64,000 nucleotides of DNA from Pseudomonas spelaei (GTDB lineage: Bacteria > Pseudomonadota > Gammaproteobacteria > Pseudomonadales > Pseudomonadaceae): positions 1 to 64,000 of the forward strand of contig NZ_WNNK01000012.1 of assembly GCF_009724245.1 (NCBI RefSeq). Direction: 5' to 3'. The position numbers were made by a program, and so were the translations under genes. The notes beneath the pieces were generated by a model. That model did not search any database and had not been told where the DNA came from. It was given only the letters and a program-made list of their open reading frames with translations. Below are positions 10,706-20,737 of the stretch, piece by piece. Within the stretch, counting starts at the first letter, position 1; each line of letters starts with the position of its first letter.

Positions 10706-12238
10706 TTACCGGGCCGAAGCGAGTTGAGTGAAGGCGGTGCTGAACCATTGCTGCACGCCATGCATCGTTGCGGCAGAAGTATCCAGGAACGGTTGCGGGT
10801 ACACGCCGATAAACACCAGCAGTACCGCAAGGCCGAGCACCATGATCAGTTCGCGACCGTCCATGCCGTGCAGCACGGTGTCGGACTTGGCCGGACCGAA
10901 GTACGCGCGGTGGATCATGATCAGCGAGTAGACCGAACCGAACACCAGGCCGGAGGTCGCGATCGCACTGATCCACGGTGTATGCACGAAGGCCCCCATC
11001 AGGATCAGGAACTCGCCGATGAAGTTGCCGGTACCCGGCAAGCCCAGGGATGCGGCGGCGAAGAACAGGCTGATGGCCGGCAAGTAGGCGATACGCGACC
11101 ACACGCCGCCCATCTCACGCATGTCACGGGTGTGCAGACGCTCGTACAGTTGGCCACTGAGGATAAACAGTGCCGCTGCCGACACGCCGTGAGCCAGCAT
11201 CTGGATCACGGCGCCTTGCAGCGCCAGTTGGCTACCCGAGTAGATACCGATCAGTACGAAGCCCATGTGGGAAACGGACGAGAAAGCAATCAGACGCTTG
11301 ATGTCGGTTTGCGCGAACGCCAGGAACGCACCGTAGAAAATCCCGATCAGACCGAGGGTCATGGCGATCGGCGCAAACTCGGCCGAGGCATTCGGGAACA
11401 GCGGCAGGGCGAAACGCAGCAGACCATACGCAGCGGTCTTCAGCAGGATACCCGCCAGGTCCACGGAACCGGCAGTCGGTGCCTGGGCGTGAGCGTCAGG
11501 CAGCCAGGAGTGGAACGGCACCACCGGAAGCTTCACCGCGAACGCGATGAAGAAGCCCAGCATCAGGATGTACTCGGTGGTTAGGGACATCTTGGTTTTC
11601 AGCAGGTCGGCGTAGTTGAACGTGATCACGCCCGTGCTGTTGAAGTTGACCAGTACCAGACCCAGGATCGCCACCAACATGATCAGGCCGGAAGCCTGGG
11701 TGAAGATGAAGAACTTGGTCGCCGCGTAGATCCGGGTTTTCTTGCCGTCCGAAGAGCTGTGACCCCAGAGCGCGATGAGGAAATACATCGGCACCAGCAT
11801 CATTTCCCAGAAGAAGAAGAACATGAACAGGTCCAGCGCAAGGAACACGCCGACAACGCCGCCCAGGATCCACATCAGGTTCAGGTGGAAGAAGCCCACG
11901 TGACGCTGAATCTCTTTCCAGGAGCAGAGTACCGAGAGGATACCCAGCAAGCCGGTCAGCAGGATCATCAGCAGCGACAGGCCGTCGAGGGCCAGGTGCA
12001 CGTTGATGCCGAAGCGCTGGATCCACACGTGCTTGAATTCAAGCGCGAAGGTTGGATCGGCACCCGGTGCCGGAGCAAATGAATAGTCGCCATGGGCCCA
12101 CAGCCAGAGGCCGAGCGCGAGTTCCAGGGACATGGTCAGCAACGCAATCCAGCGGGGCAGGGTAGCGCCGAAGCGCTCGCCCATCCAGCAGAGCAGGCCG
12201 CCGATAAAAGGGATCAGGATTAGCCAGGGCAGAATCAT
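10706..12238 (-). CDS. nuoM: NADH-quinone oxidoreductase subunit M
   Basis: Antiporter-like proton-pumping subunit, 510 residues, with about 14 transmembrane segments. Family landmarks visible are the glutamate-bearing MFFFFWEMMLVPMYFLIALWG, the channel segment AVKLPVVPFHSWLPDAHAQAP, and RLIAFSSVSHMGFVLIG. It lies 55 bases after nuoL and 7 before nuoN, fully within the operon. Confidence 0.95.
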   Translation of the reverse strand: MILPWLILIPFIGGLLCWMGERFGATLPRWIALLTMSLELALGLWLWAHGDYSFAPAPGADPTFALEFKHVWIQRFGINVHLALDGLSLLMILLTGLLGILSVLCSWKEIQRHVGFFHLNLMWILGGVVGVFLALDLFMFFFFWEMMLVPMYFLIALWGHSSSDGKKTRIYAATKFFIFTQASGLIMLVAILGLVLVNFNSTGVITFNYADLLKTKMSLTTEYILMLGFFIAFAVKLPVVPFHSWLPDAHAQAPTAGSVDLAGILLKTAAYGLLRFALPLFPNASAEFAPIAMTLGLIGIFYGAFLAFAQTDIKRLIAFSSVSHMGFVLIGIYSGSQLALQGAVIQMLAHGVSAAALFILSGQLYERLHTRDMREMGGVWSRIAYLPAISLFFAAASLGLPGTGNFIGEFLILMGAFVHTPWISAIATSGLVFGSVYSLIMIHRAYFGPAKSDTVLHGMDGRELIMVLGLAVLLVFIGVYPQPFLDTSAATMHGVQQWFSTAFTQLASAR

Positions 12239-12293
12239 GACGGGCTCGTTTCCTTTCGCAAGTTCGCAAAGTTCGCAATGTACTTAGGCATGG

Positions 12294-14147
12294 TCAGACC
12301 GCTACCACGACGATGGCACCGATCACCAACACGGCACCGGCCGCCATGGACGCTGCATACCAACGCAATTGGCCAGTCTCGCTGCGGCTCAGGGCGGTAT
12401 GACCGGCCTTGGCAGCGCGCGGGATCAAACCGATGGTCTGGTCGAGCGGGTCTTTGCGCAGTACATGGCTGATGGCAAGGTAAGGCTTGACGAACAGTTT
12501 GTCGTAGATCCAGTCGAAGCCCCAGGCAGCGAACCACCAGGCCGAAAGGAAGCGGCCAATGCCACTGTTGGCGACGGCGGTGACGAAGCGGCGCTTGCCG
12601 AGGAACAGCAGGGCCGCCAGCAGGATACCTGCGATGGCAATGGCACCCGAGGCGAGTTCCAGGCTGTGCTTGGCTTCGCCGCCGGCATGGCCGACGCTTT
12701 GTGGCAGTACACCGGCCAGCGGCGGGGTGATCATGGCGCCGATGAAGGTCGACAGGATGATCAGCACCGACAGTGGCAACCAGTGGGAAATGCCATGGCC
12801 TGCGTGGGCTTCGGTCTTGGCTTCACCGTGGAACGTGATGAAGATCAGGCGGAAGGTGTAAAGCGAGGTCATGAACGCACCGACCAGGCCGGCGTACAGC
12901 AGGCCGTGGTTACCGCTGGCAAAGGCTTCCCAGAGGATTTCGTCTTTCGAGTAGAAACCTGCGGTCACCAGTGGCAAGGCCGACAAGGCCGCACCGCCGA
13001 CGATGAAGCTGGCGTAGGCCAACGGCAGCTTCTTCCACAGGCCGCCCATCTTGAAGATGTTCTGCTCGTGGTGGCAGGCAACGATCACCGCACCGGACGC
13101 AAGGAACAGCAGGGCCTTGAAGAAGGCGTGGGTCATCAGGTGGAAGATCGCGCCGTCCCAGGCACCAACGCCCAGGGCCAGGAACATGTAGCCGATCTGG
13201 CTCATGGTCGAGTAGGCGAGGATCCGCTTGATGTCGGTCTGAACCAGGGCTGCGAAGCCCGCCAGTACCAGGGTCACGCCACCCACCAGACCGACGAGAT
13301 GCAGAATCTCCGGTGCCAGGGTGAACAGGCCGTGGGTACGGGCGATCAGGTAGACACCCGCGGTCACCATGGTTGCGGCGTGGATCAGTGCCGACACCGG
13401 GGTAGGGCCCGCCATCGCATCTGCCAGCCAGGTTTGCAGCGGCAGTTGCGCGGATTTACCCACTGCACCACCCAGCAACATCAGGGTCGCCAGGGTGATC
13501 CAGAAGTCACCGACCTGGAATTTCTGCGGTGCCAGCACCAGCAGTTCCTGGATATTCAGCGTGCCCACCTGTTGGAACAGGATGAACAGGCCGATGGCCA
13601 TGAACACGTCGCCGATCCGGGTGACGATAAAGGCCTTGAGTGCCGCGTTACCGTTGTTGCGGTTGCTGTAGTAGAAACCGATCAACAGGTACGAGCACAG
13701 GCCCACGCCTTCCCAGCCGAAGTACAGGAACAACAGGTTATCGCCCAGCACCAGGAACAGCATGCTGGCGATAAACAGGTTGGTGTAGGCGAAGAAGCGT
13801 GAGTAACCGGCCTCACCGCGCATGTACCAGGACGCGAACAGGTGGATCAGGAAGCCAACACCCACCACCACGCCGAGCATGGTGATCGACAGACCGTCGA
13901 CGTACAGGGCGAAGTTGGGCTTGAAGCCCTCCACCGACATCCACTGCCACAGCACCAGGGTGTAGTGACCACCTTCAGGCGGTGCGACGTTGAATTGCCA
14001 GATCACATAAGCCGCGACAATCGCCGACAAGCCGATGGAACCGACGCCGACCAGGGCCGAGAGGTTTTCCGACCAGCGTCCACGGGAGAACGACAGCAGC
14101 AGGAAACCGATCAGGGGAAACAGGAAAGTCAGAAAGATCATGTTCAT
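12294..14147 (-). CDS. nuoL: NADH-quinone oxidoreductase subunit L
   Basis: Largest antiporter-like subunit, 617 residues, at the tip of the membrane arm, including the long lateral C-terminal helix region after about residue 500. Conserved stretches include LFLYFGWEGVGLCSYLLIGF, SAQLPLQTWLADAMAGPTPV and RILAYSTMSQIGYMFLALG. The start overlaps the nuoK stop by four bases, indicating translational coupling. Confidence 0.95.
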   Translation of the reverse strand: MNMIFLTFLFPLIGFLLLSFSRGRWSENLSALVGVGSIGLSAIVAAYVIWQFNVAPPEGGHYTLVLWQWMSVEGFKPNFALYVDGLSITMLGVVVGVGFLIHLFASWYMRGEAGYSRFFAYTNLFIASMLFLVLGDNLLFLYFGWEGVGLCSYLLIGFYYSNRNNGNAALKAFIVTRIGDVFMAIGLFILFQQVGTLNIQELLVLAPQKFQVGDFWITLATLMLLGGAVGKSAQLPLQTWLADAMAGPTPVSALIHAATMVTAGVYLIARTHGLFTLAPEILHLVGLVGGVTLVLAGFAALVQTDIKRILAYSTMSQIGYMFLALGVGAWDGAIFHLMTHAFFKALLFLASGAVIVACHHEQNIFKMGGLWKKLPLAYASFIVGGAALSALPLVTAGFYSKDEILWEAFASGNHGLLYAGLVGAFMTSLYTFRLIFITFHGEAKTEAHAGHGISHWLPLSVLIILSTFIGAMITPPLAGVLPQSVGHAGGEAKHSLELASGAIAIAGILLAALLFLGKRRFVTAVANSGIGRFLSAWWFAAWGFDWIYDKLFVKPYLAISHVLRKDPLDQTIGLIPRAAKAGHTALSRSETGQLRWYAASMAAGAVLVIGAIVVVAV

Positions 14148-14452
14148 CCGCGCATCTCACTGGCAGCGTCGATATCAAGCGTGTGGAAGCGACGATACAG
14201 TTGCAGCAGGATCGCCAGGCCAATACTGGCCTCGGCGGCTGCCAGGCTGATCACCAGGATGAACATGACTTGTCCATCCGGCTGGCCCCAACGGCTACCC
14301 GCCACGATGAACGCCAGTGCCGCAGCGTTCATCATGATTTCCAGGCTCATCAACACGAACAGAATGTTACGGCGAACCATCAGGCCGACCAGGCCAAGGC
14401 AGAACAGGATGCCGGCGACCGCCAGACCATGCTCCAAAGGGATAGCAGGCAT
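14144..14452 (-). CDS. nuoK: NADH-quinone oxidoreductase subunit K
   Basis: Small three-helix membrane subunit of complex I, 102 residues. The helices carry the conserved glutamates in VLMSLEIMMNAAAL and LAAAEASIGLAILL, which lie on the proton-transfer axis. Two ATGs are possible: 14458 has the AGGAG site only two bases away, whereas 14452 has it at eight, so I use 14452, which also gives the usual length. The stop overlaps nuoL. Confidence 0.93.
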   Translation of the reverse strand: MPAIPLEHGLAVAGILFCLGLVGLMVRRNILFVLMSLEIMMNAAALAFIVAGSRWGQPDGQVMFILVISLAAAEASIGLAILLQLYRRFHTLDIDAASEMRG

Positions 14453-14454
14453 CG

Positions 14455-14958
14455 TCATTGCTCCTTGGCTTCGTTGCGGCCCAAGTGGAAGGCGGTGATG
14501 GCTGCAGCGAGCAGCAGCATCGAAGCCAGTTCGACCACCAGCAGGTACGGGCCGAACAGGCTGATGCCCACGGCCTTGGCGTCTACGGTGGTGTGGCCGA
14601 TGGCGTGGCCGCTCTGGTGAGCGAACAGCACATACAGCAGTTCAGCCAGCAGCAGGGCGGCCAGGATCACCGGACCGAGCCAGATGCCGGGCTTGAGCCA
14701 GACACGCTCCTGGGCGACCGAAGCCGGCCCCAGGTTGAGCATCATCACCACGAACACGAACAGCACCATGATGGCGCCAGCGTAGGCGATCACTTCCAGT
14801 ACACCGGCGAACGGTGCGCCGAGGCTGAAGAAGGTCATGGCCACGGCGATCAACGAAATGATCAGGTAGAGCAGGGCGTGCACGGGGTTAGTGTTGGTGA
14901 TCACGCGAAGCGTGGACACCACTGCAATACCCGATGCGAAATAGAAAGCGAATTCCAT
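14455..14958 (-). CDS. nuoJ: NADH-quinone oxidoreductase subunit J
   Basis: Membrane subunit of 167 residues with five hydrophobic helices; the conserved segment EVIAYAGAIMVLFVFVVMML is the helix with the pi-bulge important for coupling in complex I. It sits 9 bases after nuoI and ends immediately before nuoK. Confidence 0.94.
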   Translation of the reverse strand: MEFAFYFASGIAVVSTLRVITNTNPVHALLYLIISLIAVAMTFFSLGAPFAGVLEVIAYAGAIMVLFVFVVMMLNLGPASVAQERVWLKPGIWLGPVILAALLLAELLYVLFAHQSGHAIGHTTVDAKAVGISLFGPYLLVVELASMLLLAAAITAFHLGRNEAKEQ

Positions 14959-14967
14959 CTTTCTTCC

Positions 14968-15516
14968 TTAAGGCAGCAAGCTCTTCACGTTGATCGGCTC
15001 GGCTTCGTTTTGCGCGGAGCCTTTTGGCTTACCGGCAATGGCCATACCTGCAACACGATAGAAGTTGTAATCAGGGTTTTTACCGGGACCGGAGATCAAC
15101 AGATCTTCTTTCTCGTACACCAGGTCCTGACGTTTGAACTCGGCCATTTCGAAATCCGGTGTCAGCTGGATCGCGGTGGTCGGGCAGGCTTCCTCACAGA
15201 GGCCGCAGAAAATGCAGCGCGAGAAGTTGATGCGGAAGAAGTCCGGGTACCAGCGACCGTCTTCGGTTTCAGCTTTCTGCAGCGAGATGCAGCCCACCGG
15301 GCACGCCACGGCGCACAGGTTGCAGGCTACACAGCGCTCTTCGCCGTCGGGGTCGCGGGTCAGGACGATGCGGCCGCGATAACGCGGCGGCAAGTAGACC
15401 GCTTCTTCCGGGTATTGCAGGGTGTCGCGTTTGCGAAAGCCGTGACCGAATATCATCACCAGGCTTCGCAACTGGGTACCGGTACCCTTAATGATGTCGC
15501 CAATATATTTGAACAT
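14968..15516 (-). CDS. nuoI: NADH-quinone oxidoreductase subunit I
   Basis: Peripheral-arm ferredoxin-like subunit, 182 residues, carrying two 4Fe-4S clusters (N6a and N6b) that pass electrons toward NuoB. Both motifs are intact: Cys62, 65, 68, 72 in CVACNLCAVACP and Cys101, 104, 107, 111 in CIFCGLCEEACP. Eleven bases follow the nuoH stop. Confidence 0.96.
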   Translation of the reverse strand: MFKYIGDIIKGTGTQLRSLVMIFGHGFRKRDTLQYPEEAVYLPPRYRGRIVLTRDPDGEERCVACNLCAVACPVGCISLQKAETEDGRWYPDFFRINFSRCIFCGLCEEACPTTAIQLTPDFEMAEFKRQDLVYEKEDLLISGPGKNPDYNFYRVAGMAIAGKPKGSAQNEAEPINVKSLLP

Positions 15517-15527
15517 GGGTCAAATCC

Positions 15528-16535
15528 TCACTGAACCGCGCCGGCTGGCGTGTTCAACAACACAACGGCAGCAGTCACCAGCAAATTGATCAGGGTCAGC
15601 GGCAGGCAGAAACGCCAGCTGAAATCCATCACCTGGTCATACCGTGGACGCGGGATGGAAGCGCGCAGCAGGATGAACAACATGATGAAGAACGCGGTCT
15701 TCAGGAAGAACCAGAAGAAGGCCAACTGCGGCAGGATGCCGAACGGACCGTGCCAGCCGCCAAAGAACAGCGTGACCAGCAGGGCCGAGATCAAGATGAT
15801 GCCGATGTACTCACCGACGAAGAACATGCCCCATTTCATGCCGGCGTATTCAATGTGGTAACCGTCGGCCAGTTCCTGTTCCGCTTCCGGCTGGTCGAAG
15901 GGGTGACGGTGAGTCACGGCCACGCCTGCGATGAAGAAGGTACAGAAGCCGAAGAACTGCGGAATGATGAACCACAGGTTCTGCGCCTGGTATTCGACGA
16001 TGTCGCGCATGTTGAACGAGCCAACCTGCACCACGATGCCCATCAGCGCCAGGCCCATGAACACTTCGTAGGACACGGTCTGGGCCGAGGCCCGCAAGCT
16101 GCCCAAGAGGGCGAACTTGTTATTACTGGCCCAACCGGCGAACAGCACCGCGTAGACCGACAAGCCGGCCATGGCGAAGAAGAACAGCAAGCCGATGTTC
16201 AGGTCCGCCACGCCCCAGGTCGGGGTGATCGGGATGATTGCGAAGGCAATCAGCAAGGCGCTCATGGCCACGACCGGTGCCAGGGTGAAGATCACCTTGT
16301 CGGCAAACGGCGGGGTCCAGTCTTCCTTGAAGAACATTTTCAGCATGTCGGCGGCGATCTGGAACATGCCGAACGGGCCAACGCGGTTCGGACCGTAACG
16401 GTCCTGCCACCAGCCCAGCAGGCGACGTTCGACGAAGCTGAGCAGGGCGCCCGCCACGACCACGGCCAACAGGATCACGATGGCCTTGACCACCGCGATG
16501 ATCACGTCGATCACTTCAGGGGTGAACCAGGTCAT
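15528..16535 (-). CDS. nuoH: NADH-quinone oxidoreductase subunit H
   Basis: Membrane subunit of 335 residues forming the heel of complex I and part of the quinone chamber. About eight helices; conserved loops include RRLLGWWQDRYGPNRVGPFG and the acidic quinone-channel stretch HPFDQPEAEQELADGYHIEY. The start overlaps the nuoG stop by four bases. Confidence 0.95.
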   Translation of the reverse strand: MTWFTPEVIDVIIAVVKAIVILLAVVVAGALLSFVERRLLGWWQDRYGPNRVGPFGMFQIAADMLKMFFKEDWTPPFADKVIFTLAPVVAMSALLIAFAIIPITPTWGVADLNIGLLFFFAMAGLSVYAVLFAGWASNNKFALLGSLRASAQTVSYEVFMGLALMGIVVQVGSFNMRDIVEYQAQNLWFIIPQFFGFCTFFIAGVAVTHRHPFDQPEAEQELADGYHIEYAGMKWGMFFVGEYIGIILISALLVTLFFGGWHGPFGILPQLAFFWFFLKTAFFIMLFILLRASIPRPRYDQVMDFSWRFCLPLTLINLLVTAAVVLLNTPAGAVQ

Positions 16536-19246
16536 TGCGCTGCCTCCTGCAGACCGTCAACGGTTTTGCCGAAAATGGCGGGAGGAATGCCGGCGATACC
16601 CGCTGGCAATGCAACCAGGCCTGCCCCCAGCTCTTCATTGATACGCAGTGGCAGGCGCAAGGTCTGGCCGGCTACGTTCAGGCTGAGCAGGGCACCGTCG
16701 TTGACGCCCAGGCGATCGGCTTCGGACTTGGCCAGGGAGACGTAGGCAGCCGGAATGCGTTCTTGAACCGGGGCGGCTTTGGAAGAGGTCTCTTCGCTGC
16801 CGAACAGGTGGAAGAACGGCACAACCTGCCAGGTACCCGGGGCCGGGTTGAACGGACGCGGTACAGCGGCGAACCAGTTCAGCGCATCACCCTGGCTTTC
16901 GATCAGGCGGGTGCCCGGATCGCCAGCACGGATATGACCACCGACTTCGTCCTGGAACTTGTTCCAGGCTTGCGGCGAGTTCCAGCCCGGCGACCAGGCG
17001 AAAGGCACCTGCTGACGAGGCTCGACCGAACCAGAGTAACCTTCCATGGAGAAGGCAAACGCGGTGTCGTTGTCTTGCGGAGTACGTGGCTCATGCACGC
17101 TGATGTCAGCACGCATGGCGGTACGGCCGGAGTAACGCAGCGGTTCACGGGCCAGTTTCATGCCCTTGATGCGGAACGCGGCGGACGGTGCGGCGTCGAC
17201 AATCCGGGCCAACTGCGGTGCGCTGGAAGCGACGGCGGCGGTCACGTGGTCGAGCTGGGTCCAGTCGATCGGCTGGCTCAGCAGGGTAGCGCGCAGGGCA
17301 TGCAGCCAGCGCCAGCCTTCGTGAACCAGGATGCTGGCGTCCATGTACTTCGGATCGAAGACCTGGAAGAAGCGCTGGGCGCGGCCTTCCTGGCTGACCA
17401 ACGTACCGTCGCCTTCGGCGAAGCTCGCCGCTGGCAGGACCAGATCAGCGCGGTCGCTGGTGGCGGTTTTCTGGTGGTCGGCAACGATCAGCACTTTGGC
17501 GGCGTTCAGCGCTGCGTCGACCTTGGCCGAGTCAGTGCGGGTGTACAGGTCGTTTTCCAGCACCACGATGGCATCGCTACTGCCGTCGATCACGGCTTGC
17601 AAGGCAGCATCAAGCGATTCGCCACCGAGCATGGCCAGGCCGAGGCTGTTGGCTTCCGGCACGATCAGGCTGATGGAACCGTTCTTCTCGCGCAGCTTCA
17701 AGGCCTTGGCGATGTTGGCAGCGGCTTCGATCAGCGCCTTGGAACCCAACGAGGTACCGGCAATGATCAGAGGGCGCTTGGCCGCCAGCAGGGCGTCGGC
17801 GATGCGCTTGGCCAGTTCAACGGCTTCAGCGTCCAGGCCTTCAACGGCAGGCGCGCTGGCGTCGAGGGCGTGGGCCACGGCGAAACCGATGCGGGCCAGG
17901 TCGTCGGGCGCTGCGTGTACGCATTCTTCGGCGATGTCGTCGAGCTTGGTTTCAGCCAGGCTTGCGATAAACAGCGGGTTCAGCGCGTGCTGGCCGATGT
18001 TTTTCACCGCAGCGTCGAGCCAAGGCTGGACGCGCATCGCGTCGGCCATGTCTTCGGCCTTGCCCTTGACCGACTGGCGCAGGGCCAGGGCCATGCGAGC
18101 GGCGGTCTGGGTCAGGTCTTCACCGAGGACGAAGATCGCGTCGTGGTCTTCGATGTCGCGCATGTTCGGAACGGGCAGCGGGCTGTCGTTCAGCACTTGC
18201 AGGACCAGGCGGATGCGCTCCAGTTCAGAGGCTTCAATACCGGAGTAGAAGTGCTCGGCACCCACCAGCTCGCGCAACGCGTAGTTGCTTTCGAGGCTGG
18301 CGCGGGGCGAACCGATACCAACGATGTTGCGACCGCGCAGCAGGTCGGCGGCTTTATCCAGTGCTTCGTCCAGGCTCAGCTTGGCGCCATCGGCCAGCAG
18401 CGGCTGACGAGGGCGGTCTTCGCGGTTGACGTAGCCATAGCCGAAACGGCCACGGTCGCACAGGAAGTACTGGTTGACCGAACCGTTGAAGCGGTTTTCG
18501 ATCCGACGCAGTTCGCCGTAGCGCTCGCCCGGGGAGATGTTGCAACCGCTGGAGCAGCCATGGCAGATGCTCGGCGAGAACTGCATGTCCCACTTACGGT
18601 TGTAGCGCTCGGAGTGAGTCTTGTCGGTGAACACACCGGTCGGGCAGACCTCGGTGAGGTTGCCGGAGAACTCGCTTTCCAGGGTGCCGTCTTCAACGCG
18701 ACCGAAGTACACGTTGTCGTGGGCGCCGAATACACCGAGGTCGGTGCCGCCGGCGTAGTCCTTATAGAAGCGCACGCAGCGGTAGCAAGCGATGCAGCGG
18801 TTCATTTCGTGGGAAATGAACGGGCCCAGTTGCTGGTTCTGGTGGGTGCGCTTGGTGAAGCGATAACGGCGCTCGTTGTGGCCGGTCATCACCGTCATGT
18901 CTTGCAGGTGGCAGTGACCGCCTTCCTCACAGACCGGACAGTCGTGGGGGTGGTTGGTCATCAGCCATTCGACGACGCTGGCGCGAAACACTTTCGCTTC
19001 TTCGTCTTCGATGGAGATCCAGCTACCGTCGGTGGCCGGTGTCATGCAGGACATGACGATACGACCACGGGTGTCGTTCTCGTCGGTGTACTGCTTGACC
19101 GCACACTGGCGGCAAGCGCCAACGCTGCCAAGGGCGGGGTGCCAGCAGAAATAAGGGATGTCGAGGCCTAGCGACAGACACGCCTGTAACAGGTTGTCTG
19201 CCCCATCGACTTCGAGCTCTTTGCCGTCTACGTGGATAGTGGCCAT
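16532..19246 (-). CDS. nuoG: NADH-quinone oxidoreductase subunit G
   Basis: Largest peripheral subunit, 904 residues. An N-terminal 2Fe-2S domain (Cys34, 45, 48, 67) is followed by His/Cys-liganded and 4Fe-4S clusters (HPHDCPVCEEGGHC and CIACYRCVRFYKDYAG). A molybdopterin-oxidoreductase-like domain starts at CHGCSSGC, the extra N7-type site found in many bacterial NuoG proteins. The C-terminal part is the catalytically silent molybdopterin fold. It is separated from nuoF by 135 bases, the widest gap inside the operon, which contains a perfect hairpin. Confidence 0.95.
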   Translation of the reverse strand: MATIHVDGKELEVDGADNLLQACLSLGLDIPYFCWHPALGSVGACRQCAVKQYTDENDTRGRIVMSCMTPATDGSWISIEDEEAKVFRASVVEWLMTNHPHDCPVCEEGGHCHLQDMTVMTGHNERRYRFTKRTHQNQQLGPFISHEMNRCIACYRCVRFYKDYAGGTDLGVFGAHDNVYFGRVEDGTLESEFSGNLTEVCPTGVFTDKTHSERYNRKWDMQFSPSICHGCSSGCNISPGERYGELRRIENRFNGSVNQYFLCDRGRFGYGYVNREDRPRQPLLADGAKLSLDEALDKAADLLRGRNIVGIGSPRASLESNYALRELVGAEHFYSGIEASELERIRLVLQVLNDSPLPVPNMRDIEDHDAIFVLGEDLTQTAARMALALRQSVKGKAEDMADAMRVQPWLDAAVKNIGQHALNPLFIASLAETKLDDIAEECVHAAPDDLARIGFAVAHALDASAPAVEGLDAEAVELAKRIADALLAAKRPLIIAGTSLGSKALIEAAANIAKALKLREKNGSISLIVPEANSLGLAMLGGESLDAALQAVIDGSSDAIVVLENDLYTRTDSAKVDAALNAAKVLIVADHQKTATSDRADLVLPAASFAEGDGTLVSQEGRAQRFFQVFDPKYMDASILVHEGWRWLHALRATLLSQPIDWTQLDHVTAAVASSAPQLARIVDAAPSAAFRIKGMKLAREPLRYSGRTAMRADISVHEPRTPQDNDTAFAFSMEGYSGSVEPRQQVPFAWSPGWNSPQAWNKFQDEVGGHIRAGDPGTRLIESQGDALNWFAAVPRPFNPAPGTWQVVPFFHLFGSEETSSKAAPVQERIPAAYVSLAKSEADRLGVNDGALLSLNVAGQTLRLPLRINEELGAGLVALPAGIAGIPPAIFGKTVDGLQEAAQ

Positions 19247-19347
19247 GGTTCAAAGTTCTTCGTTGGCCCGGTGTCAGCGGGCGTGGCTAATGGAATCTTG
19301 TTATGGGTGTGAATCAACACAGCCGTTAAGGCGTCATCACACACGAA

Positions 19348-19371
19348 GGCGAAGGGTACGGACCCTTCGCC
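19348..19371. other. Perfect hairpin in the nuoF-nuoG intergenic gap
   Basis: Ten-base arms GGCGAAGGGT and ACCCTTCGCC with a four-base loop. It lies 11 bases after nuoF on the minus strand, in the only sizeable gap of the operon. No U-run follows on the minus strand, so it is unlikely to be a full terminator; an RNA-processing or stability element is more plausible. Confidence 0.6.
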
Positions 19372-19381
19372 TCTTTAAGCG

Positions 19382-20737
19382 TTACGCGCCGACTACAATC
19401 GGCCTTGCCAGAGGCGGGACGGCGGCGCTGGTAGGCGCGATGCCGGCTTCGAACTCCGAGCGGAAGTATTTGATCGCGCTGCCCAATGGCTCCACGGCGC
19501 CCGGTGCGTGAGCACAGAAGGTCTTGCCCGGGCCGAGGAAGCCGACCAGACCCAGCAGGGTCTCGATATCACCGGCCTGGCCTTCACCGTTCTCGATGGC
19601 ACGCAGAAGCTTGACGCTCCATGGCAGGCCGTCGCGGCAAGGGGTGCAGAAGCCGCAGGATTCGCGGGAGAAGAACTCTTCCATGTTGCGCAGCAACGAC
19701 ACCATGTTGACGGTGTTGTCTACGGCCATGGCCAGGCCGGTACCCATACGGGTGCCCACCTTGCCGATGCCGCCGGCATACATTTGTGCGTCCAGGTGCT
19801 CGGGCAACAGGAAGCCGGTACCGGCGCCGCCTGGCTGCCAGGCCTTGAGGGTGTAACCGTCGCGCATGCCGCCGGCGTAGTCCTCGAACAGTTCGCGTGC
19901 GGTCACGCCGAAAGGCAACTCCCACAGACCCGGGTTCTTGACCTTGCCGGAGAAGCCCATGAGCTTGGTGCCCATGTCTTCGCTGCCTTCGCGGGCCAAC
20001 GATTTGTACCAGTCCACGCCGTCGGCAATGATCGCCGGTACGTTGCACAGGGTCTCAACGTTGTTCACGCACGTCGGCTTGCCCCACACGCCCACGGCGG
20101 CAGGGAAGGGCGGCTTGGAGCGCGGGTTGGCGCGGCGGCCTTCGAGGGAGTTGATCAGTGCGGTTTCTTCACCGCAGATGTAACGCCCGGCGCCGGTGTG
20201 CACGAACAGCTCGAAATCGAAGCCGCTGCCCAGGATATTTTTACCCAACAGGCCAGCGGCCTTGGCTTCTTCCACGGCACGGTTGAGGTGCTTGGCGGCG
20301 GTGGTGTACTCGCCACGCAGGAAGATGTAGCCACGGTAGGTTTTCAGCGCGCGCGCACTGATCAGCATGCCTTCGATCAGCAGATGGGGCAGTTGCTCCA
20401 TCAGCATGCGGTCTTTCCAGGTGTTGGGCTCCATTTCATCCGCGTTGCACAGCAGGTAGCGGATGTTGATGGATTCGTCCTTGGGCATCAGGCCCCACTT
20501 CACACCCGTGGGGAAGCCTGCACCGCCACGGCCTTTAAGGCCTGCGTCTTTCACGGTCTGGACGATGTCGTCCTGGGCCATGTCGGCAAAGGCTTTACGG
20601 GCGGCCGCGTAACCGTTCTTGGCCTGGTACTCGTCGAGCCATACGGCTTCGCCGTCGTCACGCAGGCGCCAGGTCAGCGGGTGAGTCTCGGCCGACCGCT
20701 TGATGCGGTTGGCAGGACCAAAGGAAGTCAGGGTCAT
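19382..20737 (-). CDS. nuoF: NADH-quinone oxidoreductase subunit F
   Basis: NADH-oxidising subunit of 451 residues. The glycine-rich GRGGAGFPTG (69-78) binds NADH/FMN, and the N3 4Fe-4S cluster is held by Cys361, 364, 367 and 408 (SCGFCTPC and FCAH). The start overlaps the nuoE stop by four bases. A 135-base gap with a hairpin follows before nuoG. Confidence 0.96.
   Translation of the reverse strand: MTLTSFGPANRIKRSAETHPLTWRLRDDGEAVWLDEYQAKNGYAAARKAFADMAQDDIVQTVKDAGLKGRGGAGFPTGVKWGLMPKDESINIRYLLCNADEMEPNTWKDRMLMEQLPHLLIEGMLISARALKTYRGYIFLRGEYTTAAKHLNRAVEEAKAAGLLGKNILGSGFDFELFVHTGAGRYICGEETALINSLEGRRANPRSKPPFPAAVGVWGKPTCVNNVETLCNVPAIIADGVDWYKSLAREGSEDMGTKLMGFSGKVKNPGLWELPFGVTARELFEDYAGGMRDGYTLKAWQPGGAGTGFLLPEHLDAQMYAGGIGKVGTRMGTGLAMAVDNTVNMVSLLRNMEEFFSRESCGFCTPCRDGLPWSVKLLRAIENGEGQAGDIETLLGLVGFLGPGKTFCAHAPGAVEPLGSAIKYFRSEFEAGIAPTSAAVPPLARPIVVGA

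Noticed and set aside
16535..19171. 878-codon open frame on the plus strand opposite nuoG
   Set aside because: It is an antisense shadow of nuoG: high GC keeps the opposite frame open. No domain or motif is seen, and nuoG has all its metal-binding motifs.
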